This document shows positions 33,805 through 48,704 of a stretch of DNA of 64,000 bases, piece by piece. Source of the DNA: Gemmatimonadota bacterium (lineage in GTDB: Bacteria > Latescibacterota > UBA2968 > UBA8231). The notes under the pieces were generated by a model, which saw nothing but the letters and a program-made list of their open reading frames with translations, ran no database searches and was not told the DNA's origin. Each line of letters starts with the position of its first letter. The stretch's first letter is position 1. The position numbers were made by a program, and so were the translations under genes. The stretch lies in NCBI GenBank assembly GCA_018660835.1, contig JABJJN010000080.1, forward strand, positions 266,933-330,932. The letters run 5' to 3'.

Positions 33805-34590
33805 TCAGCCCCACGAACCACGCGCCATAAGGCCGCCGTCTACACACACTGACTCGCCCGTCATGAATGACGCATCATCGCTGGCCAGGAAGAGGACGAC
33901 CTTTGCAATCTCGCGAGGTTGGCCGATTCGATTCATCGGGTGTGCCGCTGCCATGGAAACCCGAATGGCCTGTTCATCTCCACCGATCGCCTCGAGTGCT
34001 TCATCGACCAGAGGTGTATCGATAGTACCGGGGTTCACGGCAAGCACGCGAATCCCGTCCTCGGCGTAGTCGAGAGCCATCTGACGCGTCAACGACAGGA
34101 TCGCGCCCTTGCTCGCTGCATAGGCAGGCACTCCCTTGGCGGACTGCAATCCCTGCACACTGGCCGTATTGATGATCGCCCCACCCCCGGCACTCAGCAT
34201 ATGCGGAATACAGACGCGACTCACGAGAAAGAAGCTCTTCAGATTAACGTCGAGGATCCGATCCCAGGCATCGTCAGTCACCTCATGGAGTCGTTGATAG
34301 CTGTCCGTTGGCTGGATGCCGACGTTGTTGCACAATACGTCAACGCCACCGAAGGCCGCGACCGTCGCTGCCACGAGGTCGTCACACTCCTGCGCCTTGG
34401 AAACGTCGGCACGCAGAAAGTGAATCTCGCCTGCAGCCGTTGGCGCTGAGGCCAGGGCCTCGCCCGCCACGACATCCACATCGGCGCACATGACCCGCGC
34501 ACCCTCTTCGGCAAAGGCGGTACAGATCGCCGCCCCGATTCCCTTTGCACCACCTGTGACGATGACGCTGCGTCCCTCAAACCGACTCAT
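33805..34590 (-). CDS. Short-chain dehydrogenase/reductase
   Basis: This 261-residue classical SDR has VTGGAKGIGAAI (NAD(P)-binding), CNNVG, the catalytic Ser in INTASVQG, and YAASKGAI with the Tyr-x3-Lys pair. The C-terminal substrate loop ends in TGESVCVDGGLMARGSWG, typical of sugar-acid or steroid-type SDRs. A TGGAGTG site precedes the ATG. Gluconate or glucose dehydrogenase activity is possible. The neighbouring SelA-fold enzyme could be in the same sugar-acid pathway but is transcribed oppositely. Confidence 0.85.
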   Translation of the reverse strand: MSRFEGRSVIVTGGAKGIGAAICTAFAEEGARVMCADVDVVAGEALASAPTAAGEIHFLRADVSKAQECDDLVAATVAAFGGVDVLCNNVGIQPTDSYQRLHEVTDDAWDRILDVNLKSFFLVSRVCIPHMLSAGGGAIINTASVQGLQSAKGVPAYAASKGAILSLTRQMALDYAEDGIRVLAVNPGTIDTPLVDEALEAIGGDEQAIRVSMAAAHPMNRIGQPREIAKVVLFLASDDASFMTGESVCVDGGLMARGSWG

Positions 34591-34739
34591 ACTGACACTC
34601 CAGATGTTGGGTAGTTATGGCAGATTTTGAAAGAAATCCTGCACTATCAGATCCCCGTCTGAAGAAAGTGGCGTAGCCGCTTTCTTCCAAACGATTGATC
34701 GCAACGCAGTCTGTTGTGACCAATCGTCGTCGGCCAACG

Positions 34740-35030
34740 TCAACCGTCGTCGTCATCCTTCTTCGGCGGCGGCGGCGGCGGGTTGCCCTGCCCAGGGTTG
34801 GGCGACACACCCCGCTGAGTCCGTCGCTGATTGCGCTGATTTCCTTTTTGGTTGCCACTGGCCAGCGTTCCTTCGCTGAACAGAAACGTCTGAATCACCG
34901 GCGCCACATAGGGCAATTTCTTGATAAAGTCACGGCGCCCCCCATCCTCAGACGGCGTCCCTACCGGGGAGTTGGGCTCGACCGAATCGTCGTCCTTTTG
35001 AACTTTGCCTTCAGATTCTTCGTCTGTCAT
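34740..35030 (-). CDS. Small RRDFIKK-motif protein with proline- and Asp-rich end
   Basis: The 96-residue form starts at the ATG at 35030 (MTDEESEGKVQKDDDS); an ATG at 35039 and a GTG at 35120 are other in-frame starts. After an acidic leader it has GRRDFIKKLPYVAPVIQTFL, a motif seen in many short bacterial proteins of unknown role. That motif is followed by a basic Q/N/R-rich stretch, then NPPPPPPKKDDDDG at the end. The RR-F followed by a hydrophobic run looks like a Tat-type or anchor sequence, but without a clear cleavage site. No modification enzyme is adjacent. Function unknown. Confidence 0.5.
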   Translation of the reverse strand: MTDEESEGKVQKDDDSVEPNSPVGTPSEDGGRRDFIKKLPYVAPVIQTFLFSEGTLASGNQKGNQRNQRRTQRGVSPNPGQGNPPPPPPKKDDDDG

Positions 35031-35145
35031 ATGTTCCATCTCATGGGAATAGCAAGCGACGTTCTCTGCCCCAATATAACAGGCATCGAGTCCTCTCTCC
35101 ACATACGATTTCAGCGACACGCATATGTGAGATTACGACGTAAAA

Positions 35146-35907
35146 CTACTCGTATAAATCGTCCACATCGGCGGCGGCTAGTTCGACGAAAAAGTCGGCA
35201 ATCTCCGCAGAAACATGGTCAAAGCACAGCTTCCCTTTCTCCTTTGTGGAGGGCGCTGGATCACCGACTCCCGTATCAGCCGTTGCTTGCGTCCAGTCGC
35301 GCTGCGTCCATGCACGACCTTCCGCGAGAGCGGCAATGCGGAATTTCTTCTCCGCACCATCTCCAGCTTCATCCAGAGGCTTCACAAGATCCGGTGCCAG
35401 ATACTGCATCAGGCTGGTTTCCATCTCCCCCGCATGATCACCGGCGGCCTCGAAAATCGAGTCATCGATCCACTTGTACCAGTCGAGGGTGCAAAGAAAG
35501 ACCTCTGTGCGTGTCCACAGTTCACGAACCATCTGGCGGAAGTCGTTGGCCCCATGGCCATTGAGGATGACGAGCTTCTCGATCCCATGGTGCTGTAACC
35601 CATCCACAACATCTTCGAGCACAGCAAGCTGTGTCGACGGATTCATGTTGATATCGAGTTTGATATCGATCTGCCCCGTGTTCACCCCAAAGGGGACGGT
35701 CGGCAAGACGATCACCCGTGCGCCGCGCGCCCATGCCAACCGCGCCGACTCGGCGGCGATATGGTCACACTGAACAACGTCTGTGTTGTATGGCAGGTGG
35801 TAGTTGTGTGCCTCCGTCGCTCCCCAGGGAAGTACGGCGACACTGTAGTCGGTGTCAGAGACCTCTCGCCAGGTGGTCTCTGCAAGGATGTAGGGTCGTG
35901 AAGTCAC
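35146..35907 (-). CDS. Creatininase-family amidohydrolase
   Basis: This 253-residue protein is a canonical creatininase-fold enzyme: LPWGATEAHNYHLPYNTDVV carries the first metal ligands, ILNGHGANDFRQ the central loop, and DHAGEMETSLMQYLAPDLV the bridging Glu. The GTG at 35907 is chosen because AAGGAG lies six bases before it; the longer upstream frame overlaps the FIST gene region. Unlike the copy at 28475, all motif residues are kept. It probably opens a small cyclic amide or formamide. It diverges from the FIST gene. Confidence 0.82.
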   Translation of the reverse strand: MTSRPYILAETTWREVSDTDYSVAVLPWGATEAHNYHLPYNTDVVQCDHIAAESARLAWARGARVIVLPTVPFGVNTGQIDIKLDINMNPSTQLAVLEDVVDGLQHHGIEKLVILNGHGANDFRQMVRELWTRTEVFLCTLDWYKWIDDSIFEAAGDHAGEMETSLMQYLAPDLVKPLDEAGDGAEKKFRIAALAEGRAWTQRDWTQATADTGVGDPAPSTKEKGKLCFDHVSAEIADFFVELAAADVDDLYE

Positions 35908-35951
35908 TTGGGCTCCTTGTGGTGAGATGCGTTGCTTTCGAGTTTGTCGGT

Positions 35952-37148
35952 GTGAAATGGATCTCCAGCATATCTCACGAGAAGGATATCGGCCATGCAC
36001 TGACCGAACTACGTCGTGATGTGCGCGTCCAGCTCGATGCGCCGGCCGATCTGATGATACTCTTTGTTACCCCTCATTTTGAATCCGAGTATGGACGCAT
36101 CCCGGACGCTGTCGCCGGCGCTCTGTCACCGGCACTTTTCCTCGGCTGCACAGGAACGGGCATCATTGGTGCCGCGCGGGAAGTCGAGAATCGATCTGCC
36201 ATCAGCGTCATGGCCGCATCCCTTCCCGGCGTCGACATCACGCCCTTTTACCTGCGGGAAGAGGACCTGCCGACATCAGATGCGGGCCCCAATCATTGGC
36301 ACGAGGCCCTTGGCGTCGCCCCCGATCCGACACCTCATTTTCTGCTACTCGTCGACCCGACGGGAGCTGTTCCCTTCGACCCACGCCCATTGCTGATGGG
36401 ACTCGACTTTGCCTACCCACAGTCAGCAAAGATCGGAGGTTTGGCGTCGGTTCTGCGAGAAAACTGCCTGTTCATGGGTGATCGGCAGCTCTCCGGAGGC
36501 TGCGCTGGCGTCGCCCTGCAGGGAAACATCGACGTCGACACCGTCGTCGCCCAGGGCTGCCGCCCCGTCGGTCAGGTAATGACCATCACCGGATGCGATG
36601 GATATCAACTGACGGGTCTCGACGATCGTGGCGCCGTGGAGGTCCTTGTGGAACTCTATCATTCGCTGTTGGAAGAGGATCAGGAGCTCCTGCAGCGCTC
36701 ACTACATCTGGGTATCGCTTCGACAGGCCTGAAAACCGACTACGGAGCGGGTGATTTCCTCATTCGCAATGTCCTGCAACTCGACCATGAGAAGGGGACG
36801 ATCTCTATTGGCGATCATCTCGAACGGGGACAGACCGTCCAATTCCATATTCGTGATCCGGAATCGGCCCATGACGAACTCGATCTGCTCCTGAATCTGT
36901 ATCGGGATGAACCTTCTACTGACCCCGCAGGTGCATTGCTCTTCACCTGCACCGGCAGAGGCCGACATCTATTTGGTGAGGATCACCATGACAGTAGTCT
37001 GTTCCAGTCCATTCTCGGTGATGTCCCTTTGGCAGGAATGTTCTGCGGTGGCGAAATCGGCCCTGTCGGCGACTCAACCTATCTCCATGGCTATACGAGT
37101 TCCTTCGCCATCTTTCGTCCCCGTGACAACGACGCCGCATCTCCCTGA
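35952..37148 (+). CDS. FIST N- and C-domain sensory protein
   Basis: This 398-residue protein has FIST N (residues about 25-220: LMILFVTPHFES, LFLGCTGTGIIG) and FIST C (about 225-385: LLFTCTGRGRHLFG, DVPLAGMFCGGEIGPVG). Those domains are found in signalling proteins and are thought to bind small ligands, perhaps amino acids. The GTG at 35952 gives the usual opening (VKWISSISHEKD). No kinase or cyclase domain is fused and no signal gene is near, so its partner is unknown. It is probably cytoplasmic. Confidence 0.8.
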   Translation: MKWISSISHEKDIGHALTELRRDVRVQLDAPADLMILFVTPHFESEYGRIPDAVAGALSPALFLGCTGTGIIGAAREVENRSAISVMAASLPGVDITPFYLREEDLPTSDAGPNHWHEALGVAPDPTPHFLLLVDPTGAVPFDPRPLLMGLDFAYPQSAKIGGLASVLRENCLFMGDRQLSGGCAGVALQGNIDVDTVVAQGCRPVGQVMTITGCDGYQLTGLDDRGAVEVLVELYHSLLEEDQELLQRSLHLGIASTGLKTDYGAGDFLIRNVLQLDHEKGTISIGDHLERGQTVQFHIRDPESAHDELDLLLNLYRDEPSTDPAGALLFTCTGRGRHLFGEDHHDSSLFQSILGDVPLAGMFCGGEIGPVGDSTYLHGYTSSFAIFRPRDNDAASP

Positions 37149-37179
37149 ATCGCCCCCGACGGGCGGGTCGTTGGCGACA

Positions 37180-37995
37180 TCAGGCCTGGCAGGCTCGAAG
37201 ACAGGCGTTCAAGTATCCCCGACTCTCGGCGGCAATCGTCGTGACCTGACCCAGATCGTATTCGAGGGCGCCGATCACTTCGAGGTTGACGGCCACATCA
37301 ATGCCTGATTCGTGCAGAACGCGGATATAACCGAACAGGTCGATCTCGCCACGACCGCAGGCTTGCTCCTCAGGTGGGCCAGGAGGTCCTGCCGTCGCGC
37401 GTAGATCGCCGCGACAGTCACGGATGTGAACATGGCGGACCCTCGAGATCACACCAGCCAAGGCCTCAACGGGATTCTCGCCGCCACTGGCGCGGTAGAT
37501 GTGACTCGGATCCATATCGATACCGAAGCCGGGCGATGAAATCTTCTCCATCGCCCGCAACGTCGTCGGTGTATCGTGAATACTCGCCCCCACGTGCGCC
37601 TTCACACACATCGTGACGCCGTGTTCGTGGGCCTTGTCTGCCTGCGCCGCCAGCAGGTCGGTCTGGCGCTCGAAGTCTTCCTCACTGCCCGTCTTGCCAC
37701 CCGGTCCAACGTTGATGACGGGAATCCCAATCTCGGCGGCGGCTTCGAAGGCCTTGGCAAGCCAGTCCGCATCGAGCCGTGTTGCCTCCATGGCGAGCAA
37801 TTCGAGACCATAGGTGTCTCGCAGGGCATGGATATCCCCGACCTGACGCCGCCAATTGTCGAGTTCCAGATGCTCACACATTCCTGGAATCGCAGACAAC
37901 TCCACGCCGTCATAGCCAGCCCAGGCGATGTGCTTCATTGCAGTGGCCAGATCGAAGCCGCCGAAAAGGACGGTATTGGCACCCAGTTTGATCAT
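37180..37995 (-). CDS. Sugar phosphate isomerase/epimerase (xylose-isomerase-like TIM barrel)
   Basis: This 271-residue protein begins MIKLGANTVLFGGFDLATAM at the ATG at 37995; a TTG three codons upstream is the other choice. Barrel strands include YDGVELSAIPG, IGIPVINVGPGG, GVTMCVKAHVGAS, FGIDMDPSHIYRASG (metal Asp and His) and VRHVHIRDC. This pattern is that of AP-endonuclease-2-type sugar isomerases, which need a divalent metal. The substrate is unknown. It converges on the FIST gene and diverges from uvrA. Confidence 0.8.
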   Translation of the reverse strand: MIKLGANTVLFGGFDLATAMKHIAWAGYDGVELSAIPGMCEHLELDNWRRQVGDIHALRDTYGLELLAMEATRLDADWLAKAFEAAAEIGIPVINVGPGGKTGSEEDFERQTDLLAAQADKAHEHGVTMCVKAHVGASIHDTPTTLRAMEKISSPGFGIDMDPSHIYRASGGENPVEALAGVISRVRHVHIRDCRGDLRATAGPPGPPEEQACGRGEIDLFGYIRVLHESGIDVAVNLEVIGALEYDLGQVTTIAAESRGYLNACLRACQA

Positions 37996-38188
37996 AAGAG
38001 GCAATTCTCTTGTTCAGTGTGATTTTTCCGAATAGGCGGCCGTAGGATAGCCGGGCGTGCGGTTGGCGTCAACGTTTTTGCCCTTTCGCTGGCCTATACC
38101 CGCTCTTTGCCTTGCCGGGGTCATATCACTCGAGTAGATTGGCGTGTTCGCTCCCCTTCCATCCAAAACTTCCTGCATCGGCGAATTC

Positions 38189-43915
<5,727 letters not shown>

Positions 43916-43979
43916 CCGTGAACCGTCTTGGCCCTTACCCGTATACAGAGCGAACCACGTCGTACACAGGGCAGGACCG

Positions 43980-44654
43980 ATGACGGCCAAACACGTTGCC
44001 GCCTCCATCACCGTCGACCCGCGGGCCTTCTTCGGATGCAGCTTCCACTGTCACGAACGCCGCGAACCACCGAAGATTGACGGCAATCTTCGTGACTGGG
44101 ACGAGGCACAGATCGTGCCCGATCTGGTTGGGCTGACGGCTACCGAGCCCTATGGGGCGGTTTCAATGACCTGGGGTGACGAGGGACTCTGGTTGGCCGT
44201 CGAGGTGAAGACGAAGACAACCTTCAAAGTCGATCCGAAGAACTTCTGGCAGGCTGACTGCTTCGAGGTGTGGATAGACACGAGAGATGTGAAAGACACG
44301 CACAGGGCCAATCGCTATTGTCATCACTTTTTCTTCTTACCCGGCGGCAGTGGACGCGACGGCAAGGGGCCCATCGGGCGCCAGACCACGATCGATCGTG
44401 CACGGGAACAATCCCCACCTTGCCCGGAGGACACCATCAAGGTGGGATTGCGGCGATTGAAACGCAGCTATTCGATGGAGATTTTTCTACCCGCAGAGGG
44501 CCTCAATGGCTATCGACCGCGAGAATTCGACCGCATTGGCTTCAACTACGTCTTGCACGATGTCGATCACGGGGCCCAGTCGTGGTCGATTGGGCGGACA
44601 CCCCCCTTCGACGCCGACCCGAGTCGCTGGGGAACGGCCCTGCTCGTTCCCTGA
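43980..44654 (+). CDS. CBM9/DOMON-like sugar-binding domain protein
   Basis: This 224-residue protein matches the family-9 carbohydrate-binding fold: PPKIDGNLRDWDEA at the start, DEGLWLAVEVKT, DCFEVWIDTRD and DRIGFNYVLHD. Those are the beta-sandwich strands and the acidic calcium/sugar edge seen in xylanase-linked CBM9 and DOMON domains. It is unfused and has no signal peptide from the ATG at 43980. It starts 65 bases after uvrA. A cytoplasmic sugar-binding role is inferred. Confidence 0.65.
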   Translation: MTAKHVAASITVDPRAFFGCSFHCHERREPPKIDGNLRDWDEAQIVPDLVGLTATEPYGAVSMTWGDEGLWLAVEVKTKTTFKVDPKNFWQADCFEVWIDTRDVKDTHRANRYCHHFFFLPGGSGRDGKGPIGRQTTIDRAREQSPPCPEDTIKVGLRRLKRSYSMEIFLPAEGLNGYRPREFDRIGFNYVLHDVDHGAQSWSIGRTPPFDADPSRWGTALLVP

Positions 44655-44844
44655 AGAGTCGCTGTAGACCTGCGTCCGGCGGTCACAATTTCCTGAAGCC
44701 TGGCCGCGGCGACACCGCGTTGGAGTGGCAGGGATCCTTTCCGCAAGCATCTCGCGTCCTTAGATTTAGAGGTCTTTCTCCCATCCGGTATTCAAGCACG
44801 GACTCGACCTCCGTAACCGGTCCTCGTCACGACAATTCGGACAC

Positions 44845-47673
44845 ATGCTCTCACCACTGAAACTCTACAGGGCCGTCGGCGCCGGGGTCTTCCTCGTCAC
44901 TCTTGGTCTCTATTCAAAAACGATGGCCCCTACCGTCTCTTTCTGGGACACGGGTGAATTCATCAGTTGTTCCTTTATCCTCGGTGTACCGCATCCACCA
45001 GGGTCGCCTCTGTATGTGCTGCTCGGTCGGATATTTACAATGGTCCCGATCGGTGATGTGGCGAGCCGGGTCATCTTCATGTCCGTGCTCTCATCCGCTC
45101 TGGCCGTCCTGTTCACTTACTTCAGTGCGGTGACCCTCGCCCGTCGTGCGATGGGTGGCGAGGCCCTACGCAGCTTCGGTGACTCACGCGATTGGGCCGC
45201 TGCCCTTGGGGCCGCCGTCGCCGCCCTTTGCCTGGCCACGTCCTATACCTTCTGGTTCAACGGCACAGAAGCTGAAGTCTATGCGTACTCCCTGTTTTTC
45301 GTCTGTGGCGCCATGTGGGCGATTTTCTATTGGGAAGGCACCAACCACGGGGCAGGCAACGATCGCTGGCTTTTCTTCATTGCCTACTTTTTCGGGCTCG
45401 GTGGCGGCCTGCATCTCCTGTGCCTGATCACGATTCCTGCTTTGATCATTCTCGTCTGGTTTGGTGACAAAGATCTACGGCGGTTGATCCTGGTCATGGC
45501 CGGGGCCGGCATTCAAGGCCTGATCGTGCTCACGGCCTTCGCCGAGAATCCTGCGTCGGCTCGTCTCATTGCGTTAGTCGCCGCGGCGGCAGCCCTCGTG
45601 TTCTACACCTATGTCTGGAACAGCCACAAGCACTATCGCGTCACACTTCAGTATCTAGTCGGCGCGGGCCTGGCTGCAATTATCGCTCGTGGCACTCTCG
45701 GTAACGGCGCGCCACTGAAAGCGGTGATTGTGATCGCCGCCGGGGTGATTCTCTATCACTTGTGGCAGAAAGACCGACGCGCCCTTGGACTGCTCGTGGG
45801 GACGATTTTCATCTTTGCTATCGGTTATTCGACCTATCTGGCATTACTGATCAGATCCGGTCTCGATCCCGGGATCGACATGAACAACCCGGAGAATCTG
45901 GCCAACTTCCTGTCGTTCTTGAATCGCGAACAATACGGCACGGATAGTCAGCTGCTTGGGATGCTGAGTGAGCGTTCATCACGCACCTATCAGCTCTGGC
46001 ACCAGCAGATGAAATACTTCTTTCAGCAATGGCCATTTCCGCTGTTGGAGCGGGATCATGCTTTCCGCTGGGCCACAGAAGATGCACCACACATTATCTC
46101 GATCTCGCTGGTACCTCTTGCTGCAGGTCTCGGTGGTATGATCTGGCAGGGTACCAACGACTGGCGTCGTTTTCTTGCGGTGCTGACGATGTTCATCGTC
46201 ATGGGCCTCGGGCTGTCCCTGTATCTAAACATGCCTGATCCGCAACCACGCGAGCGCCACTATGTCTTTGGTGGCATGTTCCTGGCGTGGGCCCTGTGGA
46301 TGGGCCTGGGTTGGACAGCCCTCATTGATCTACTGCGGCAGAAGTTCAGCCTGTCGACGAATGTCGTGGCCACCATCTCGGTCCTTGGACTGCTACTGCC
46401 GGCTGGCGTCGGCGCCAAACTCTACCACGAGATGGACCGTACGGACGATTTCATCGCCTACGATTACGCGTACAACCTGCTACAGTCCTGCGATCCGAAT
46501 TCGCTGCTATTCACCAATGGCGACAATGACACCTTCCCCCTGTGGTTTATGCAGGAGGTGGAGGGAATTCGCCGAGATGTGCGTGTCGTCAATCTCAGCC
46601 TGCTCAACACGGGTTGGTATATCAAGCAGCTTCGTGATCGTGAGCCAAAGGTCGTGATGTCACGGCCCGGTCAGCCGGAACTGACAGACGACTACATCGA
46701 TTCCACCCTGTGCGACACACAACTCGTCGATCTCTACAAGCGTGTCTGGCGTGAACCGAAGACACCTTACGAGTTCATCCAGATGGGGCTGGACGTGCAG
46801 GTTAATTCGCTTCCAACGCACGATCTGCTGCGCATTCAGGACATCATGTCCATCGGCATTGTCTACTGGAACAATTGGAAGCGTCCAATCCACTTTGCCA
46901 TTACAGTCGCCTCGGGAAATCGCGTTGGTCTCGATCCCTATCTGGAGATGCAGGGGATGACGATGAAGCTCATGCCCGAGAAAGTGACAACCGCGGGGAG
47001 CATCGAGGCTCTGTCTCGCAATCTGTTTGAAGTCTATCGCTTCCGCTCAATCAATGACCCTGATGTGTTTAAAGACGTGAACACGAGTCGCCTCCTGGGT
47101 AACTACCGTGCTTGTGTGATGACACTATCTGAGGCGTATAAAGACGAGGGACGCCTCGACGACCTCGCACATTTGTTGCGTTGGGCAGAAGACACGGTAG
47201 ATCTCGGTTGGCAGGGACTGTACACCGCATCGGAACACTATCGTGATGCGGGTCGCGCAGATTTGGCTGTTGAATTCCTGCATCGCGCCGGAGTAGAACT
47301 GACGGAGGAATACGGCAAGCATCCGTCGGCGACATATGAAAACGGCTTGGCTCTCGGTAGCATATTGCTCAACAACCATCGCGCCGTCGAAAAGGCAGAA
47401 GACATCTACCGCAAGACGATTGCCCTGGAACCGAGTCGGTACGATGGGGTGCACGAACTGGCCGCAACCTTGCAGGCGGGCAATCGCCCCGATGAGGCGA
47501 TGGAAGTCGTGTTGACATATATGTCAAACCATGGCGAAACCCAGGAAGCCATCAACGATCGTCAGGTGCTACAGAACTCACTCGACAGGCGTGAGGCCAA
47601 TGCGGTGACGCCTGTCGATACAGCCGACGCCAGCACCAACCAGAGCGGAGCAGAAGACACCGGCGGGTCTTGA
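44845..47673 (+). CDS. DUF2723 membrane glycosyltransferase-like protein with TPR region
   Basis: This 942-residue inner-membrane protein has about ten to twelve hydrophobic helices in residues 5-530. It carries the DUF2723 signature PTVSFWDTGEFISCSF, then GVPHPPGSPLYVLLGRIF. A periplasmic domain follows and a TPR-like helical part (about residues 740-910). DUF2723 proteins resemble GT-C protein O-mannosyltransferases and probably move a lipid-linked sugar onto proteins or glycans. It is the first gene of a coupled run with a GT2, a flippase-like protein and a NamZ-like protein. Its stop overlaps the GT2 start as TGATG. Confidence 0.82.
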   Translation: MLSPLKLYRAVGAGVFLVTLGLYSKTMAPTVSFWDTGEFISCSFILGVPHPPGSPLYVLLGRIFTMVPIGDVASRVIFMSVLSSALAVLFTYFSAVTLARRAMGGEALRSFGDSRDWAAALGAAVAALCLATSYTFWFNGTEAEVYAYSLFFVCGAMWAIFYWEGTNHGAGNDRWLFFIAYFFGLGGGLHLLCLITIPALIILVWFGDKDLRRLILVMAGAGIQGLIVLTAFAENPASARLIALVAAAAALVFYTYVWNSHKHYRVTLQYLVGAGLAAIIARGTLGNGAPLKAVIVIAAGVILYHLWQKDRRALGLLVGTIFIFAIGYSTYLALLIRSGLDPGIDMNNPENLANFLSFLNREQYGTDSQLLGMLSERSSRTYQLWHQQMKYFFQQWPFPLLERDHAFRWATEDAPHIISISLVPLAAGLGGMIWQGTNDWRRFLAVLTMFIVMGLGLSLYLNMPDPQPRERHYVFGGMFLAWALWMGLGWTALIDLLRQKFSLSTNVVATISVLGLLLPAGVGAKLYHEMDRTDDFIAYDYAYNLLQSCDPNSLLFTNGDNDTFPLWFMQEVEGIRRDVRVVNLSLLNTGWYIKQLRDREPKVVMSRPGQPELTDDYIDSTLCDTQLVDLYKRVWREPKTPYEFIQMGLDVQVNSLPTHDLLRIQDIMSIGIVYWNNWKRPIHFAITVASGNRVGLDPYLEMQGMTMKLMPEKVTTAGSIEALSRNLFEVYRFRSINDPDVFKDVNTSRLLGNYRACVMTLSEAYKDEGRLDDLAHLLRWAEDTVDLGWQGLYTASEHYRDAGRADLAVEFLHRAGVELTEEYGKHPSATYENGLALGSILLNNHRAVEKAEDIYRKTIALEPSRYDGVHELAATLQAGNRPDEAMEVVLTYMSNHGETQEAINDRQVLQNSLDRREANAVTPVDTADASTNQSGAEDTGGS

Positions 47674-48704
47674 TGCGCCTGACCGTCATCATCCCCCACT
47701 ATCGTTCTGTAACACTCGACGCCTGTCTTTGTTCGCTCGAGCAACATACCGAGGCAGGTCATGTTCGCGTGATCGTTGTCGATGACGGCAATGGAGGCGA
47801 GGCCCTGCAGGTGGCTCTGGCAAACCATCCACAACTGGAAATACTTCACAATAGCGAGCGACTCGGCTTCACCGGTTCGTGCAATGCCGGCCTGGCGGCG
47901 ACGAGCACAGATTTCGCTCTGCTCCTGAATGATGACACAGAGGTCACCGAAGGGTGGTTGCCGCCACTGCTTGGCGCGATGGATGCGGATGAAGCGGTCG
48001 GCGTGTGCCAGCCGAAACTTCGTTCCGCCTCAAAGCCTGATCTCTTCGACTACAGCGGTGCCGCCGGCGGCTACATTGATGCGCTGGGCTTCACATTCTG
48101 CCGCGGCCGGGTATTTGATGTGGTGGAAGCGGACGAGGGTCAATATGACCAGCCTGCCCCCCTATTCTGGGCCTGCGGTTCGGCCATGCTGCTGCGCATG
48201 CAGGCAGTGCACCAGGTCGGGGCCCTTGATCTCGACTATTTCATGCACTTCGAAGAGATTGACCTCTGCTGGCGCATGCGCCTGGCCGGCTGGCGCGCGT
48301 TGGCGGTACCTGATTCGACGGTCTACCATCACGCCGCTCAATCACTGCCACCTGACACATTCCTTAAGGTCTACCTCAATCACCGCAACAATCTCGTGGC
48401 GCTATTGAAAAACCTGCCCCTGTCTCGCCTCCTCTGGCTGCTCCCGGTTCGAGCCATTCTGGACGGCTTGGCCAGTGTTGCTTATGTATCGCGGGGGCAG
48501 TGGAAATCGATGCTGGCACCGCTGACCGGATGGCTCTGGATCGTGTCTCATCCTTTCAACATCTTACGCCGCAGACGCCAGAGTCGACGCCTCGCCCAAG
48601 GTAGCAGTAATCGTGGCGAGGGGATCTTCCCTGGCAGTGTCCTTTGGCATTATTACGTTCGCCGCCAGCGGCGGGCGCATGACCTGATCCAGGAGAATCG
48701 GTGA
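47673..48704 (+). CDS. Family 2 glycosyltransferase
   Basis: This 343-residue enzyme begins MRLTVIIPHYRSVTLDACL, with the GT-A motifs VIVVDDGN, NAGLAATSTDFALLLNDDTEV (DxD-type) and FMHFEEIDLCWRMRLAGW (ED and acceptor site). It resembles rhamnosyltransferases of surface glycans. Hydrophobic residues in 250-310 suggest membrane association. Its start overlaps the DUF2723 stop by one base, and its end overlaps the flippase-like start (GTGA), so it belongs to the envelope-glycan run. Confidence 0.88.
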   Translation: MRLTVIIPHYRSVTLDACLCSLEQHTEAGHVRVIVVDDGNGGEALQVALANHPQLEILHNSERLGFTGSCNAGLAATSTDFALLLNDDTEVTEGWLPPLLGAMDADEAVGVCQPKLRSASKPDLFDYSGAAGGYIDALGFTFCRGRVFDVVEADEGQYDQPAPLFWACGSAMLLRMQAVHQVGALDLDYFMHFEEIDLCWRMRLAGWRALAVPDSTVYHHAAQSLPPDTFLKVYLNHRNNLVALLKNLPLSRLLWLLPVRAILDGLASVAYVSRGQWKSMLAPLTGWLWIVSHPFNILRRRRQSRRLAQGSSNRGEGIFPGSVLWHYYVRRQRRAHDLIQENR

